Below are positions 14,939 to 23,278 of a stretch of DNA of 64,000 bases, in pieces. This stretch comes from UBA6019 sp035535055. Lineage in GTDB: Bacteria; Chloroflexota; Dormibacteria; Dormibacterales; Dormibacteraceae. How positions within the stretch are numbered: position 1 is the stretch's first letter; each line of letters begins with the position of its first letter. The position numbers were made by a program, and so were the translations under genes. The DNA is taken from contig DATLQT010000083.1 in NCBI GenBank assembly GCA_035535055.1, positions 1 to 64,000 on the forward strand. Reading direction: 5' to 3'. A model generated the notes under the pieces. That model saw only the letters and a list, made by a program, of their open reading frames with translations, was not told the origin of the DNA and ran no database searches.

Positions 14939-15878
14939 CTCGGCCGCGACCTCGCTCTCCCTCTTCGGGCGCCAGCTGGAGCGGGCCGACTTCCTCGCGC
15001 GCGTCCTCCGCATCCACCTGGAACTGTCCCTCGACCGCTCCGACGAGCCCGGCGCCGCCTTCTGGACCGGACTGATGAGGCTGGCCGGATGGGTGGGCAG
15101 TGACGTCGAGCACCGCGAGCAGGCGGTCGAGCTGCTGGTGGCTGCCTCGGCCGGCCCCTCGGTCCGGAGCAGCGTCGCCGGGGCGCGGCAGGCCGCGCAG
15201 GCGGTCCGGCCCTCCCTGCCCAGCGAGCTCTACGAGCAGGTCAACTCCCTCTACTGGCGCGTCGAGGAGCCGGGCTGGGAGCGCGACGTCTACGGCTTGC
15301 TCTCGGGCGTGGAGCTCGGTGTCCACCTCATCGAGGGGCTGACCGAGAACACCATGTTCCATGACGAGGCACGCGAGTTCGTGCGGCTGGGCAAGTACCT
15401 GGAGCGGATGCAGAACACGGTCACCGTCGTCACCCGGAAGACCGCAGAGCTGGGAGCGGAGGGCGGTGACCCGCTGGAGTGGACGGCGGCCCTCAAGTCC
15501 AACTTCGCCTTCGAGTCCTACCGGCTGCGGTTCTCGGCGGAGGTGACCGGCCGCCAGGTCGTCGGCTTCCTGCTCTTCGACTCGGATCTTCCACGCTCGG
15601 CCCGCTTTTGCCTCGGCGAGGCGCTCGACTCGGTCCGCCGGATCGATCACCGGCGGCGCCAGTCGCGGCCCGAGAAGGTGCTGGCCCGGATCGCCGGCCT
15701 CTTCGACGACTCCAGCCCGGAGAGCGTGGCCAGAGATCCCGACGAGTTCCAGGCCGAGTTCCGGCGGCTGACCGCAGAGCTGACCCTCGCGCTGCGCGCC
15801 ACCTACTTCCAGCCGAGCCAGGTGACGGCGACCCTTCCCGGTGATCCCACGGCCAGGGTTCCCCAGCAGCAGCAGTGA
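14931..15878 (+). CDS. alpha-E domain protein (DUF403)
   Basis: This 315-residue all-helical protein shows the alpha-E signature: FGRQLERADFLARVL at the N-terminus, then YEQVNSLYWRVEEPGWERDVY, ENTMFHDEAREFVRLGKYLERM and GFLLFDSDLPRSARFCLGEALDSVRRI. Repeated acidic helices may form a scaffold. It always travels with the permuted ATP-grasp protein, as here, and is presumed to be its partner. The ATG overlaps the ATP-grasp gene, and its end overlaps the next transglutaminase. Confidence 0.9.
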   Translation: MLSSAATSLSLFGRQLERADFLARVLRIHLELSLDRSDEPGAAFWTGLMRLAGWVGSDVEHREQAVELLVAASAGPSVRSSVAGARQAAQAVRPSLPSELYEQVNSLYWRVEEPGWERDVYGLLSGVELGVHLIEGLTENTMFHDEAREFVRLGKYLERMQNTVTVVTRKTAELGAEGGDPLEWTAALKSNFAFESYRLRFSAEVTGRQVVGFLLFDSDLPRSARFCLGEALDSVRRIDHRRRQSRPEKVLARIAGLFDDSSPESVARDPDEFQAEFRRLTAELTLALRATYFQPSQVTATLPGDPTARVPQQQQ

Positions 15879-16708
15879 GACGCTTCCAGGTCGAGCACCG
15901 GACGCGGTTCGACTACACCGCGCCGATCACCGAGACGGTGATGGAGCTGCGCCTCACCCCCCTCGACGGCGGCGGCCAGAAGCTGGTCGACTTCGCCCTC
16001 GAGGTGACCCCCAAAGTCAAGCTCGCGACCTATGTCGACGGCTACGGCAACACCGTCCACCACTTCAACCTGCTGCGCGGCCTCCGGCGGCTGTCGGTGA
16101 CGAGCCGCTCGCTGGTCGAGGTCGGTGGGCCCCGTGATGGGCGGGCCCCCTCGCCACGGGAACCGGACGGGTTGGTCTGGGATTTTCTACGCTTCCGCGC
16201 GCCGGTCACCGAGGAGCCGGGGGTTCGCGTCCTCGCCGGCCGTTTCCGGCCGGCCGACCTGGATTCCGGGCCGGAGGTCGCAAAAGCGCTGGACGACCTG
16301 ACGCTCGGCATCAGCCACGACCTCGCCTACGACCCCGCGGTGACCAACGTCTACAGCGGGGTGGCCGAGGTGCTGAGCCTGCGGGCGGGCGTCTGCCAGG
16401 ACTTCGCGCACGTCTTCATTGCTGCGGCGCGAGCCCTGGGCGTCCCCGCGCGCTACGTGAGCGGATACATCCATGCACCCGGGCCCGACGGCGTCACCGA
16501 GGGTGCCTCGCATGCCTGGGCCGAGGCCTGGGTCCCCGGCGCCGGCTGGGTCGGCTTCGACGCCACCCATCCAGTGCGGGTGGGCGAAAACCACGTCCGG
16601 GTCGCCGTCGGCCGGGACTACCGGGACGCCGCTCCGACCCGTGGCGTCTACGTGGGCACCGCGACCGGGACCATGACCGTCAGCGTCCAAACCCGGCCGG
16701 TCGCCTAA
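15875..16708 (+). CDS. transglutaminase-like protein (third of three)
   Basis: This 277-residue protein starts at a GTG overlapping the alpha-E stop. It has the Bact_transglu_N domain (VEHRTRFDYTAPITETVMELRL) and a core with Cys in RAGVCQDFAHVFIAAARALG, His in GASHAWAEAWVPG and Asp in GFDATHPVRVG. Unlike the second paralogue, all three catalytic residues are present. Together with the ATP-grasp and alpha-E genes it forms the canonical three-gene unit. Confidence 0.92.
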   Translation: MRRFQVEHRTRFDYTAPITETVMELRLTPLDGGGQKLVDFALEVTPKVKLATYVDGYGNTVHHFNLLRGLRRLSVTSRSLVEVGGPRDGRAPSPREPDGLVWDFLRFRAPVTEEPGVRVLAGRFRPADLDSGPEVAKALDDLTLGISHDLAYDPAVTNVYSGVAEVLSLRAGVCQDFAHVFIAAARALGVPARYVSGYIHAPGPDGVTEGASHAWAEAWVPGAGWVGFDATHPVRVGENHVRVAVGRDYRDAAPTRGVYVGTATGTMTVSVQTRPVA

Positions 16709-16717
16709 GCTGCCGCT

Positions 16718-18157
16718 GTGTCCGCATCCGCGCTGCCCGACGGGATCGTCGCCTTCGTCAAGCGGGACTGCCCGACCTGCGTCATGGTGGTCCCCGTGCT
16801 GGCCGAACTGAAGGAGTCGATCGCCCTGACGGTCTACAGCCAGGACGATCCGACCTTCCCCCAGGGCACCGGCCCCGTCGACGACACCGAGCTCGAGCAC
16901 TCCTACCGCCAGGGCGTGGAGATCGTGCCAACGCTGCTGAGGGTGCGTGACGGCCGGGTGGTCGGCTCCCTGCAGGGCTGGCTGCGCCCGCAATGGGAGG
17001 AGTTGACCGGTGTCCGCCCGCTCGGCGCGGGACTGCCCGAATACCGCGCTGGCTGCGGCTCCCTCACCGTCGAGCCGGGGATGCCGGAGCGGCTCGCGGC
17101 GCGCTTCGACCGCGGGCGGCTGGCCTCCCGGCGGGTCATGTTCGGCACCGGCGAGGACGAGTTCGAGGCGGCATATGCGCGGGGCTGGAGCGACGGCCTC
17201 CCGGTGATCCCACCGACGCCCGAGCGAGTGCTCCGGATGCTCTCCGGGACGAGCCGGAATCCCTCCGACGTAGTCGCCGTGGTTCCGCCCGACCTGGTCG
17301 AGTGCACGGTCGAGAAGGTGGCCGTCAACGCGGTCCTGGCCGGCTGCCTGCCCGAGCACCTGCCGGTCGTGCTGGCGGCCCTGGAAGGCGCCTGCTCCGA
17401 CGAGTTCAACATGCACGGCCTCCTGGCGACGACCTTCTTCAGCGGCCCGGTCCTGATCGTCAACGGCCCGATCGCGAACGAGATCGGGATGAATTCGGGC
17501 GTCAACGTCCTCGGCCAGGGCAACCGCGCCAACCTCAGCATCGGCCGCGCCCTCCAGCTGGTGATCCGCAACGTCGGCGGCGGCAAGCCCGGCGGCGTCG
17601 ACCGGGCGGCGCTGGGGAGCCCGAGCAAGCTCGGCTTCTGCTTCGCCGAGCGGGAGGACGACTCGCCCTGGGAGCCGCTCCACGTCGAGCGCGGCCTCCG
17701 TCCCGAGCAGTCCGCGGTCACCCTCTTCGCCGGCCAGGGCCCGGCGCCGATCGTGGATCAGCTGGCCCGCACCCCCGAGGAGCTGATCAGCACCTTCGCC
17801 GGCTGCCTCGACGCGGTCGCCAATCCAAATCTCGCGCTGGGTTTCGACGCCATCGTCGTGGTGCCGCCCGACCACGCCCGCATCTTCCGCGAGGCCGGCT
17901 GGACGAAGGCCCGGATGGCCGAGGAGGTGAACCGGCGGCTCACCCGGCCGGGCCGGGAGCGCGGCCGCGGCGCCCACGGGATCGCCGAGGGCCTGCCGGA
18001 CGCCCTGGCCGGCGCCGACGTCCCCAAGTTCCGGCCCGGGGGTCTCTACTTCGTCCACGCCGGCGGCAACGCCGGTATGTTCAGCGGCATCCTCACCAGT
18101 TGGGTCAACCCCAACGGCGGGGGCAGCAACCCGGTGACCGTGGAGATAAGGAAATGA
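16718..18157 (+). CDS. thioredoxin-fold protein paired with a UGSC selenoprotein
   Basis: This 479-residue protein starts at a GTG. An N-terminal thioredoxin-like domain (about residues 8-105) carries a C-P-T-C redox motif (C18-C21) and a cis-Pro region (IVPTLLRV). The large second domain (about 145-479) starts GWSDGLPVIPPTPERVLRML and includes glycine-rich NVGGGKPGGVDRAALG and a C-terminal HAGGNAGMFSGILTSW. I recognise this domain only as a partner of UGSC proteins. It overlaps the selenoprotein gene by 4 nt (ATGA), so a shared redox reaction is likely. The product is probably cytoplasmic. Confidence 0.75.
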   Translation: MSASALPDGIVAFVKRDCPTCVMVVPVLAELKESIALTVYSQDDPTFPQGTGPVDDTELEHSYRQGVEIVPTLLRVRDGRVVGSLQGWLRPQWEELTGVRPLGAGLPEYRAGCGSLTVEPGMPERLAARFDRGRLASRRVMFGTGEDEFEAAYARGWSDGLPVIPPTPERVLRMLSGTSRNPSDVVAVVPPDLVECTVEKVAVNAVLAGCLPEHLPVVLAALEGACSDEFNMHGLLATTFFSGPVLIVNGPIANEIGMNSGVNVLGQGNRANLSIGRALQLVIRNVGGGKPGGVDRAALGSPSKLGFCFAEREDDSPWEPLHVERGLRPEQSAVTLFAGQGPAPIVDQLARTPEELISTFAGCLDAVANPNLALGFDAIVVVPPDHARIFREAGWTKARMAEEVNRRLTRPGRERGRGAHGIAEGLPDALAGADVPKFRPGGLYFVHAGGNAGMFSGILTSWVNPNGGGSNPVTVEIRK

Positions 18158-18669
18158 GTCTGGAAGTCCTCGACCCGACCGGCGAGCTGCAGCCCGCGAC
18201 CCGTCAGCGGGTGGCCCGCCCGAGCTCTCTCGAGGGCAAGCGGGTGGCCATGCTCGACATCTCCAAGCCCCGTGGGGACGTCTTCCTCGACCGGCTGGAG
18301 GAGCTGTTGACGGCCCGTGGCGTGCGGGTGGATCGGTTTCGCAAGCCGACCTTCGCCCGGCCGGCGCCGCGGGCGATGATGGAGGAAATCCTCGGCAAGA
18401 GCGACCTGATGGTCGAAGCCCTCGCTGATTGAGGGTCCTGCACGTCGTGCAGTGTGCATGACACGACCAACTTCGAGGCCGCGGGCCGCCCGGCGGTGTT
18501 CGTCGCCTCGACCGAGTTCATCGAGGCCGCTCGCGCCCAGTCGGAGTCGCTCGGCTTCGAGCCCGCCGCCGTCTTCGTCCCCCATCCCATCCAGGACCGG
18601 ACCGACGACGAGATCCGGGCGCTGGCGGACGCCGCGCTGGCCGAGATCCTGGAGAACCTGACCTCCTAG
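18154..18669 (+). CDS. UGSC-family selenoprotein (in-frame TGA read as selenocysteine)
   Basis: The ATG at 18154 opens a frame that meets TGA at 18430-18432 (codon 93) and continues without break to a TAG at 18667-18669, for 171 residues in total. The TGA is followed by G-S-C-T-S-C, so the motif is U93-G-S-C96, the hallmark of the UGSC family. Flanking residues (LMVEALAD before, SVHDTTNFEAAGRPAVFVAS after) fit one continuous protein. A hairpin suited to a bacterial SECIS follows the TGA. The window also encodes SelA and SelB. A split into two proteins is unlikely because the second half has no independent start with a binding site. Confidence 0.85.
18438..18452 (+). promoter_or_regulatory. 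candidate bacterial SECIS hairpin
   Basis: CTGCAC-GTC-GTGCAG is a perfect 6-bp stem with a 3-nt loop (GUC), beginning 5 nt after the selenocysteine TGA. Bacterial SECIS elements sit immediately downstream of the UGA with a G-containing apical loop that binds SelB, as here. Confidence 0.55.
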
Positions 18670-18692
18670 CGGCCCTCGCGCCGCCGAGATGA

Positions 18693-19478
18693 ATGCTTCC
18701 TGGTCCCGGGTCGATCAGCTGGCGCGTCAACCGTGAGGCCGCCCTGCTGCTGGGGGGCGGACGCGCGCTGCTGATGCAGCTCGCCCACCCGAAGGTCGCG
18801 GCCGGGGTCGCCGACCACAGCGACTTCGAGCACGACGCGCTGGGCCGGCTCAACCGGACGCTGGAGCTCTCGTTGGCGCTGACCTTCGGAACACGGGACG
18901 AGATCAGGGCCGCGGCCGCGCGGATCAACGGGACCCACCGCCGGGTCACCGGTCCGAACTACCGGGCGCTCGACCCCGACCTGCTCCTCTGGGTCGACGC
19001 CACCCTGATCGACAGCGCACTGCTCACCTACCGCACCTTCGTCGGTCCGCTGGACCGGGCCGGGGCCGAGCGCTATTACCAGGAGGCGAAGGAGATCGGC
19101 GGACTACTCGGCATCCCGCGCCGGAGCTACCCGCCGACGCTGGCCGACTTCGAGGCCTACCGGGACGGGATGCTGGCGGGGCCGGTCAGCCCTGACGCGA
19201 CCGGCCTGCGCCTGGCCCGCCTAGTGCTCCGCCCGCGCATCGGGCTCATTCCCGCTGCCGCGCTGGCCCCGTTCGACGCCATCACCGCTGGGCTGCTGCC
19301 GGACCCTCTTCGCCGGGCGTACGGCCTGGCCTGGGGCCGGCCTTCGCAGGCGCTCTTCCGGGCAGCGGCCGCGGTCCTGCCGCCGATCCTCAGGGCGACG
19401 CCGCGATGGCTCCGGGTGGTTCCGCCCGCGCGCCGAGCGGAGCAGAGGACGAACGCAACGTATCCCGCGGCAACTTGA
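18693..19478 (+). CDS. DUF2236 (MpaB/latex-clearing oxygenase-like) protein
   Basis: This 261-residue protein has the DUF2236 signature: REAALLLGGGRALLMQLAHPKVAAGVADHS near the N-terminus, then INGTHRRVTGPNYRA, LLWVDATLIDSALLTYRTF and YYQEAKEIGGLLGIP. The family includes heme b oxygenases such as rubber oxygenase and MpaB, with conserved His residues in LAHPKVA and HRRV likely near the heme. The physiological substrate is unknown. It begins 23 bp after the selenoprotein. Confidence 0.85.
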   Translation: MLPGPGSISWRVNREAALLLGGGRALLMQLAHPKVAAGVADHSDFEHDALGRLNRTLELSLALTFGTRDEIRAAAARINGTHRRVTGPNYRALDPDLLLWVDATLIDSALLTYRTFVGPLDRAGAERYYQEAKEIGGLLGIPRRSYPPTLADFEAYRDGMLAGPVSPDATGLRLARLVLRPRIGLIPAAALAPFDAITAGLLPDPLRRAYGLAWGRPSQALFRAAAAVLPPILRATPRWLRVVPPARRAEQRTNATYPAAT

Positions 19479-19487
19479 TAGTAGCGC

Positions 19488-19493
19488 TATAAT
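19488..19493 (+). promoter_or_regulatory. probable -10 element upstream of the csbD-like gene
   Basis: A perfect TATAAT hexamer precedes the small CsbD-like gene, within the dyad TTGAT...ATCAA (19475-19496). No good -35 lies at the usual distance, so an activator or alternative sigma factor may be needed. Confidence 0.4.
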
Positions 19494-19536
19494 CAATAGC
19501 GATTCCGGTGGTGCGCGCTCAGGAGGCGATGCGGCT

Positions 19537-19701
19537 ATGAAAGAAAAGCTCCAGGGAAAAGCCGAAGAGCTCAAGGGCAGGGCGACCGGCAACCGGTCCG
19601 AGCAGCTCAAGGGCAAGGGACGCCAGATGATCGGGGGCGCCAAGCAGGCTGTGAAATCGGCCGCCTACGACGCCGAGCACAAAGGTGGAAAGCGGGCATG
19701 A
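19537..19701 (+). CDS. CsbD-like stress protein
   Basis: This 54-residue Lys/Gly-rich protein starts MKEKLQGKAEELKGRATGNR and continues SEQLKGKGRQMIGGAKQAVKSAA, the repeated CsbD pattern. CsbD proteins are small, hydrophilic general-stress proteins of unknown mechanism. An AGGAGG box (19521-19526) sits 10 bp before the ATG. The stop overlaps the ATG of the BON-domain gene (ATGA), so the two are co-translated. Confidence 0.82.
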   Translation: MKEKLQGKAEELKGRATGNRSEQLKGKGRQMIGGAKQAVKSAAYDAEHKGGKRA

Positions 19702-20393
19702 AGCTTCTTCGCCGGGGCGAGGATGTGACCGTCAAGGTGAACCGGCGCGTCGCCGGGCAGAAGGCGCGGATCGACCGCCAGGCTTCGATCCTGATGGACC
19801 GCGCGGCCGGGCTTGCCGGTCGTGCGTCCGAGCTGGCCGGACGGGTCGATTCGATTCCGGCCGAGGTGGCCAGGCGGGTAGCGCCGCGGCCGAAACCGCG
19901 CCGGAGGCTGCTCTTCATCACGGTCCTGGTGGGCCTGGTCGGCGGGTTTACCGCCGCCTACTTCGGGGACCGGGAGCAGGGAAGGGCGCGGCGTGCCGAG
20001 GTCGGCCGTCAGCTCGACTCGATCCGGCTCGAGGCGACCCGCGCCGCCCAGCGCGGCGTGACCGTAGCGGCCGATCGGGCCAGCGGGGTCAAAAGTCGGG
20101 TGATGGGCCCCGAGAACCGGGACCCTGACGACCTGACCCTCCTCGACCGGGTCGAGAGCGAGGTCTTCGCCGATCCCTCGATTCCGAAGAAGAAGATCAA
20201 CCTCATGGTGGTGGACGGCAAGGCGGTCATCCGCGGCCAGGTCGAAGAGCCCCAGATCCGAGCCATCGAGGCGGCCGTCCGCAAGGTGGTCGGCGTCCGC
20301 GAGGTCGAAAACCTACTGCACCCCGCGGGCACGCCGGCCCCGAACAAGGCCGCGTCCCTCGCCGTCGGCAACGGCGACAGCGCCCCGATCTAG
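19698..20393 (+). CDS. BON-domain membrane protein
   Basis: This 231-residue protein has a basic, amphipathic N-terminus (about 1-70), one membrane segment (about 74-93, LLFITVLVGLVGGFTAAYF), a helical stretch and a BON domain at about 148-210 (LLDRVESEVFADPSIP... INLMVVDGKAVIRGQVEEP... VREVENLLHP). BON domains bind lipid or support envelope stability, as in OsmY. Coupling to csbD suggests an envelope-stress role. Confidence 0.85.
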   Translation: MKLLRRGEDVTVKVNRRVAGQKARIDRQASILMDRAAGLAGRASELAGRVDSIPAEVARRVAPRPKPRRRLLFITVLVGLVGGFTAAYFGDREQGRARRAEVGRQLDSIRLEATRAAQRGVTVAADRASGVKSRVMGPENRDPDDLTLLDRVESEVFADPSIPKKKINLMVVDGKAVIRGQVEEPQIRAIEAAVRKVVGVREVENLLHPAGTPAPNKAASLAVGNGDSAPI

Positions 20394-20476
20394 TCGCAAC
20401 CGCATCCGGCGAGTATCCACCTGCCAGGCCAGCCCGGCCGCTGCCGGGCCGGTCATATACTTCGAGCGTCTCCGCC

Positions 20477-20860
20477 ATGGACGATCCCGCCCTGGGCTTC
20501 GACGTCCTTGCCGCCTCGCTCCGGGCCGACGCCCGTGACCTCGAGCTCTTTCTCGAGGTGCTGGCGGCAAAGCTCGGTGACGCCCTTCCCGGGCGGGTGG
20601 GCATCGATCGCGAGGGCGGCCTGCTCTCCCGCAAGCGGGTGAAGCGCGTTGCCGTGGACCTGGGCGAGCACCGCTACGAGCTGGCTCGCGCCCCTGGTGG
20701 GCTCGCCGGGCGACACTCCCACCAGGTTCGAGGCATCACCCTTAAGACCGAGCAGCTACCGGTCGAGGACTGGATCACGGCGCTGTCCCGCCACCTGGTC
20801 GAGGAGGCGCGCAGCAGCGAGCAGGGTCGCCTGGCGATGCAGCGGCTAATCGGCGCCTGA
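20477..20860 (+). CDS. conserved hypothetical protein beside a YbjQ-type gene
   Basis: This 127-residue acidic, soluble protein has helices around DARDLELFLEVLAAKLGDALPG, strands VGIDREGGLLSRKRVKRVAVDLGEHRYEL, and a C-terminal helix WITALSRHLVEEARSSEQGR. I do not recognise a named family. A TATACT -10-like hexamer at 20456-20461 lies 15 bp before the ATG, implying a very short leader. It precedes the YbjQ-repeat gene by 22 bp in the same direction, so the two are probably one operon. Confidence 0.62.
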   Translation: MDDPALGFDVLAASLRADARDLELFLEVLAAKLGDALPGRVGIDREGGLLSRKRVKRVAVDLGEHRYELARAPGGLAGRHSHQVRGITLKTEQLPVEDWITALSRHLVEEARSSEQGRLAMQRLIGA

Positions 20861-20882
20861 AGAGGCGAAAGGAAGAGAAACG

Positions 20883-21707
20883 TTGGCACAGAACCCTCCA
20901 CCCCAGAACCAGCAGGGCATCCCGCAGCAGGGAGTCGACCGGCTGCGTCGCATGAGCACGGTCGAAGGCAGCGCCTTTTTCACCAGCGATCTGTCGGTCA
21001 ACGAATTCCTGCTGGTCAAAGAAGCTGGCTTCGAGCCGCTGGGGCTGGTCGTCGGCAGCTCGATCTACCACATCGGATACCAGGTCGGGAACTGGAACCA
21101 GAACATGGAGCTCCAGGTCCTGAGCCAGGCCATGTACGCGGCGCGCGAGCTGGCGATGTCGCGGATGGAGTCGGAGGCCGAGCAGCTTCAGGCTGACGGC
21201 ATCGTCGGCGTCCGGCTAACGGTCGGCTTCTACGAATGGGGCCAGGGGCTGGCCGAGTTCATCGCCATCGGGACCGCCGTGAGGTCGACGAGCAAGGAGG
21301 GCAGCTTCAAGACCCCGAACGGCAAGCCCTTCACCTCCGACCTCTCTGGCCAGGACTTCTGGACCCTTCTCCAGGCGGGCTACGCGCCCCGCGGCTTGGT
21401 CATGGGCACCTGCGTCTACCACGTCGCGCACCAGTCGCTCCGCGGCTGGCTCGGCAGCACCGGCCAGAACGTCGAGATGCCCAACTTCACGCAGGCGACG
21501 TACGAGGCGCGGGAGCTGGCGATGGACCGGATGCAGTACGAGGCGATGCAGCTGCAGGCGGAGGGCGTCGTGGGGGTGCAGGTCCAAGAGCGTCCCTACT
21601 ACTGGGGCGCCCACGTGATCGAGTTCTTCGCCTTCGGCAACGCGGTCTACTCGCTGCGCAAGGACCACACCATCGCCAAGCCCCAGCTGAACCTGCCCCT
21701 GAGCTGA
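20883..21707 (+). CDS. tandem YbjQ/UPF0145-domain protein
   Basis: This 274-residue protein has two copies of the YbjQ (UPF0145, heavy-metal-binding-like) domain. Residues about 30-135 contain GFEPLGLVVGSSIYHI and ARELAMSRMESEAEQLQADGIVGVR. Residues about 150-262 contain GYAPRGLVMGTCVYHV and ARELAMDRMQYEAMQLQAEGVVGVQ. Single YbjQ proteins form pentamers of unknown function; the fused duplication is less common. It starts at a TTG preceded by GGAAGAGAAA. The Gln/Pro-rich first 25 residues look disordered. Confidence 0.85.
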   Translation: MAQNPPPQNQQGIPQQGVDRLRRMSTVEGSAFFTSDLSVNEFLLVKEAGFEPLGLVVGSSIYHIGYQVGNWNQNMELQVLSQAMYAARELAMSRMESEAEQLQADGIVGVRLTVGFYEWGQGLAEFIAIGTAVRSTSKEGSFKTPNGKPFTSDLSGQDFWTLLQAGYAPRGLVMGTCVYHVAHQSLRGWLGSTGQNVEMPNFTQATYEARELAMDRMQYEAMQLQAEGVVGVQVQERPYYWGAHVIEFFAFGNAVYSLRKDHTIAKPQLNLPLS

Positions 21708-21708
21708 C

Positions 21709-21720
21709 CCCAGCTGGGGC
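21709..21720. other. 12-bp perfect palindrome between converging genes
   Basis: CCCCAGCTGGGG lies between the YbjQ-repeat stop and the HTH-TPR regulator stop. It lacks a U-tract, so it is at best the core of a bidirectional terminator. Confidence 0.35.
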
Positions 21721-21728
21721 CGGCAACG

Positions 21729-23075
21729 CTACGCGAGCTGCTGGCGCCGCTCCTCGCGGATGCCGGCGGAGATCAGGTCGGGACGGCTCAGCGCGAGCAC
21801 CTGCCTCAGCTGCTGGTTAGCGGCGGCGGCGTCGCCACGATCCTCGAGGATCTCGGCGTACGCGGCGTGGGCCCGGACCAGCCTCTCGGTGAGGTTGAGC
21901 CTGGCTATCTGCTCCAGGGCCAGGCCGAACTCGCGATCCGTGGTCTCGGCGTCGCCCTGCTCGGCTGCGATCTTGCCCAGCCAGAGGTGGGCGTCCGCCT
22001 CGGTCGCGCGCTCACTGAGACAGACGGCGAGGTCCAGGCCCTCCTCGGCTGCGGACCGCGCTTCCTCGACCCGACCGCGTGACAATTCCAGCTCGGCCAA
22101 GCTCAATAGCACCGTGCCCTTGCCGCGCTCCCGGCCGATCTCGTTCAGCAGGTCAAGGGAACGGTTCAGGTGCTGCTCGGCGGAATCGAACCGGCCAAGC
22201 CTCAGCAGGGCGCGGGCCAGGTTGTCCTCCGCCATGCTCGCGGAGTAGCGGTCACGCAACACCTCGTGTAGGGCTATCGACTTTTGAGCATAAGCCGACG
22301 CACGCTCGGGGTTGCCGAGCTCGCGATAGGCCCAGCCGAGGTCACCGTAAACAATCGCCATCCGCTTCAGGTCACGCAACGGACCGAGCTTATCGACGGC
22401 GATCTCGAAGACCTTCACGGCCTCTGCCCAGTTCTGGTTGAAGAGGTGAATGCCCGCGATGCGGCTGAGGATCCTGACCTCGGCGTCCAAAGGCACCGGA
22501 TTCAGATGCCGGCAACGGGCCAACGCGGCCTCCGCAAAGGGCAGCGCCTCGGGGTCCTCGAGCAGGAACGGGATGTTGACCTCCCAGCTCAGGCATTCGA
22601 CCGCGAGAGCCTTCTGGCTCGTGGCTTCGTAGTACTGGCGCGCGGCCATCAGCAGCGGCGCAGCGCGACCGGCGTCGGCCTGGCGCATATAGGCGACGCC
22701 TTCCAGCAAGCGCAGCCGGGCGCTGTCTGACCGCGACAGCCGGTTGGCGAGCTGCTCCTCGCAGGTCGCGATCACCCGCCGGAATTGGTCTTCGGCGAGC
22801 AGCTGCTCGATCTCGAGGAAGTCGATACCCGAGACGTGGGGCGGAGGCGCGTCGTCGAGGAAGAACTCGACCGGCTTGCCAGTCCGCTCGGAGATCAGCT
22901 CAAGCGTGGGGAGGGTGGGGTTGCTCTTCCCGGTCTCGATCAAGAAGATCGCGGTCCGGCTGAGATCCCCCTTCGCGACGCCTGCGAGGCTGAGGCCGGC
23001 ATCGTTCCTCGCCTGGCGCACGCTGCCAGGACGAACCCTCAGCCCCGGTAAGCGAGGTCGCGCGCGAACTGCCAC
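21729..23075 (-). CDS. HTH-TPR transcriptional regulator (RRNPP-like architecture)
   Basis: This 448-residue protein has an N-terminal XRE-type helix-turn-helix (about 15-72: GSVRQARNDAGLSLAGVAKGDLSRTAIFLIETGKSNPTLPTLELI). A helical tetratricopeptide array follows (about 85-430), with units such as AIVYGDLGWAYRELGNPERA and SMAEDNLARALLRLGRFDSAEQHL. HTH-TPR proteins of the Rgg/PlcR/PrgX type bind short secreted peptides in the TPR groove and switch DNA binding. A 32-residue signal-peptide ORF lies 84 bp upstream in the same direction. The start is the GTG at 23075, next to a dyad that may be its operator. Confidence 0.85.
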   Translation of the reverse strand: MAVRARPRLPGLRVRPGSVRQARNDAGLSLAGVAKGDLSRTAIFLIETGKSNPTLPTLELISERTGKPVEFFLDDAPPPHVSGIDFLEIEQLLAEDQFRRVIATCEEQLANRLSRSDSARLRLLEGVAYMRQADAGRAAPLLMAARQYYEATSQKALAVECLSWEVNIPFLLEDPEALPFAEAALARCRHLNPVPLDAEVRILSRIAGIHLFNQNWAEAVKVFEIAVDKLGPLRDLKRMAIVYGDLGWAYRELGNPERASAYAQKSIALHEVLRDRYSASMAEDNLARALLRLGRFDSAEQHLNRSLDLLNEIGRERGKGTVLLSLAELELSRGRVEEARSAAEEGLDLAVCLSERATEADAHLWLGKIAAEQGDAETTDREFGLALEQIARLNLTERLVRAHAAYAEILEDRGDAAAANQQLRQVLALSRPDLISAGIREERRQQLA

Positions 23076-23077
23076 GC

Positions 23078-23100
23078 CGGAAAGCGTAGATCACTTTCCG
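23078..23100. promoter_or_regulatory. inverted repeat abutting the HTH-TPR regulator start
   Basis: CGGAAAG-N9-CTTTCCG is a perfect 7-bp dyad that ends 3 bp from the GTG. It covers the ribosome-binding region, so it could be an operator or an RNA hairpin controlling translation. Confidence 0.45.
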
Positions 23101-23159
23101 CCGTTGTGCAGCACCAGTTGCCGGTGCTTCGAAATTGTTAAGCGAGGCTGGCTTGGGGT

Positions 23160-23258
23160 CTAGTGGTAGCAGCATCCTCCGCCGTCAGCGAGGACGACAG
23201 TGGCGGTCATGGCGAACGCGGAGGCGGCAAAGAAAAGGGCGATTAGGAACTTTCGCAT
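23160..23258 (-). CDS. 32-residue secreted peptide precursor, candidate signal for the HTH-TPR regulator
   Basis: ATG at 23258 to TAG at 23160. The peptide has a basic n-region (MRK), a hydrophobic core (FLIALFFAASAFAMTATVV) and a signal-peptidase-like site V-L-A before D-G-G-G-C-C-Y-H, leaving an 8-residue tail. This matches the size and layout of RRNPP pheromone precursors: short ORF, secretion signal and C-terminal mature peptide beside the receptor gene. It has the same strand and lies directly upstream of the receptor. It could instead be a small Cys/His metal-binding secreted protein. Function is inferred, not shown. Confidence 0.58.
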   Translation of the reverse strand: MRKFLIALFFAASAFAMTATVVLADGGGCCYH

Positions 23259-23278
23259 GAGATCAAACCCCCGGATTT

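Noticed and set aside
16187..18058. 623-codon minus-strand ORF
   Set aside because: Mirrors the transglutaminase and thioredoxin-fold genes on the plus strand; no motifs.
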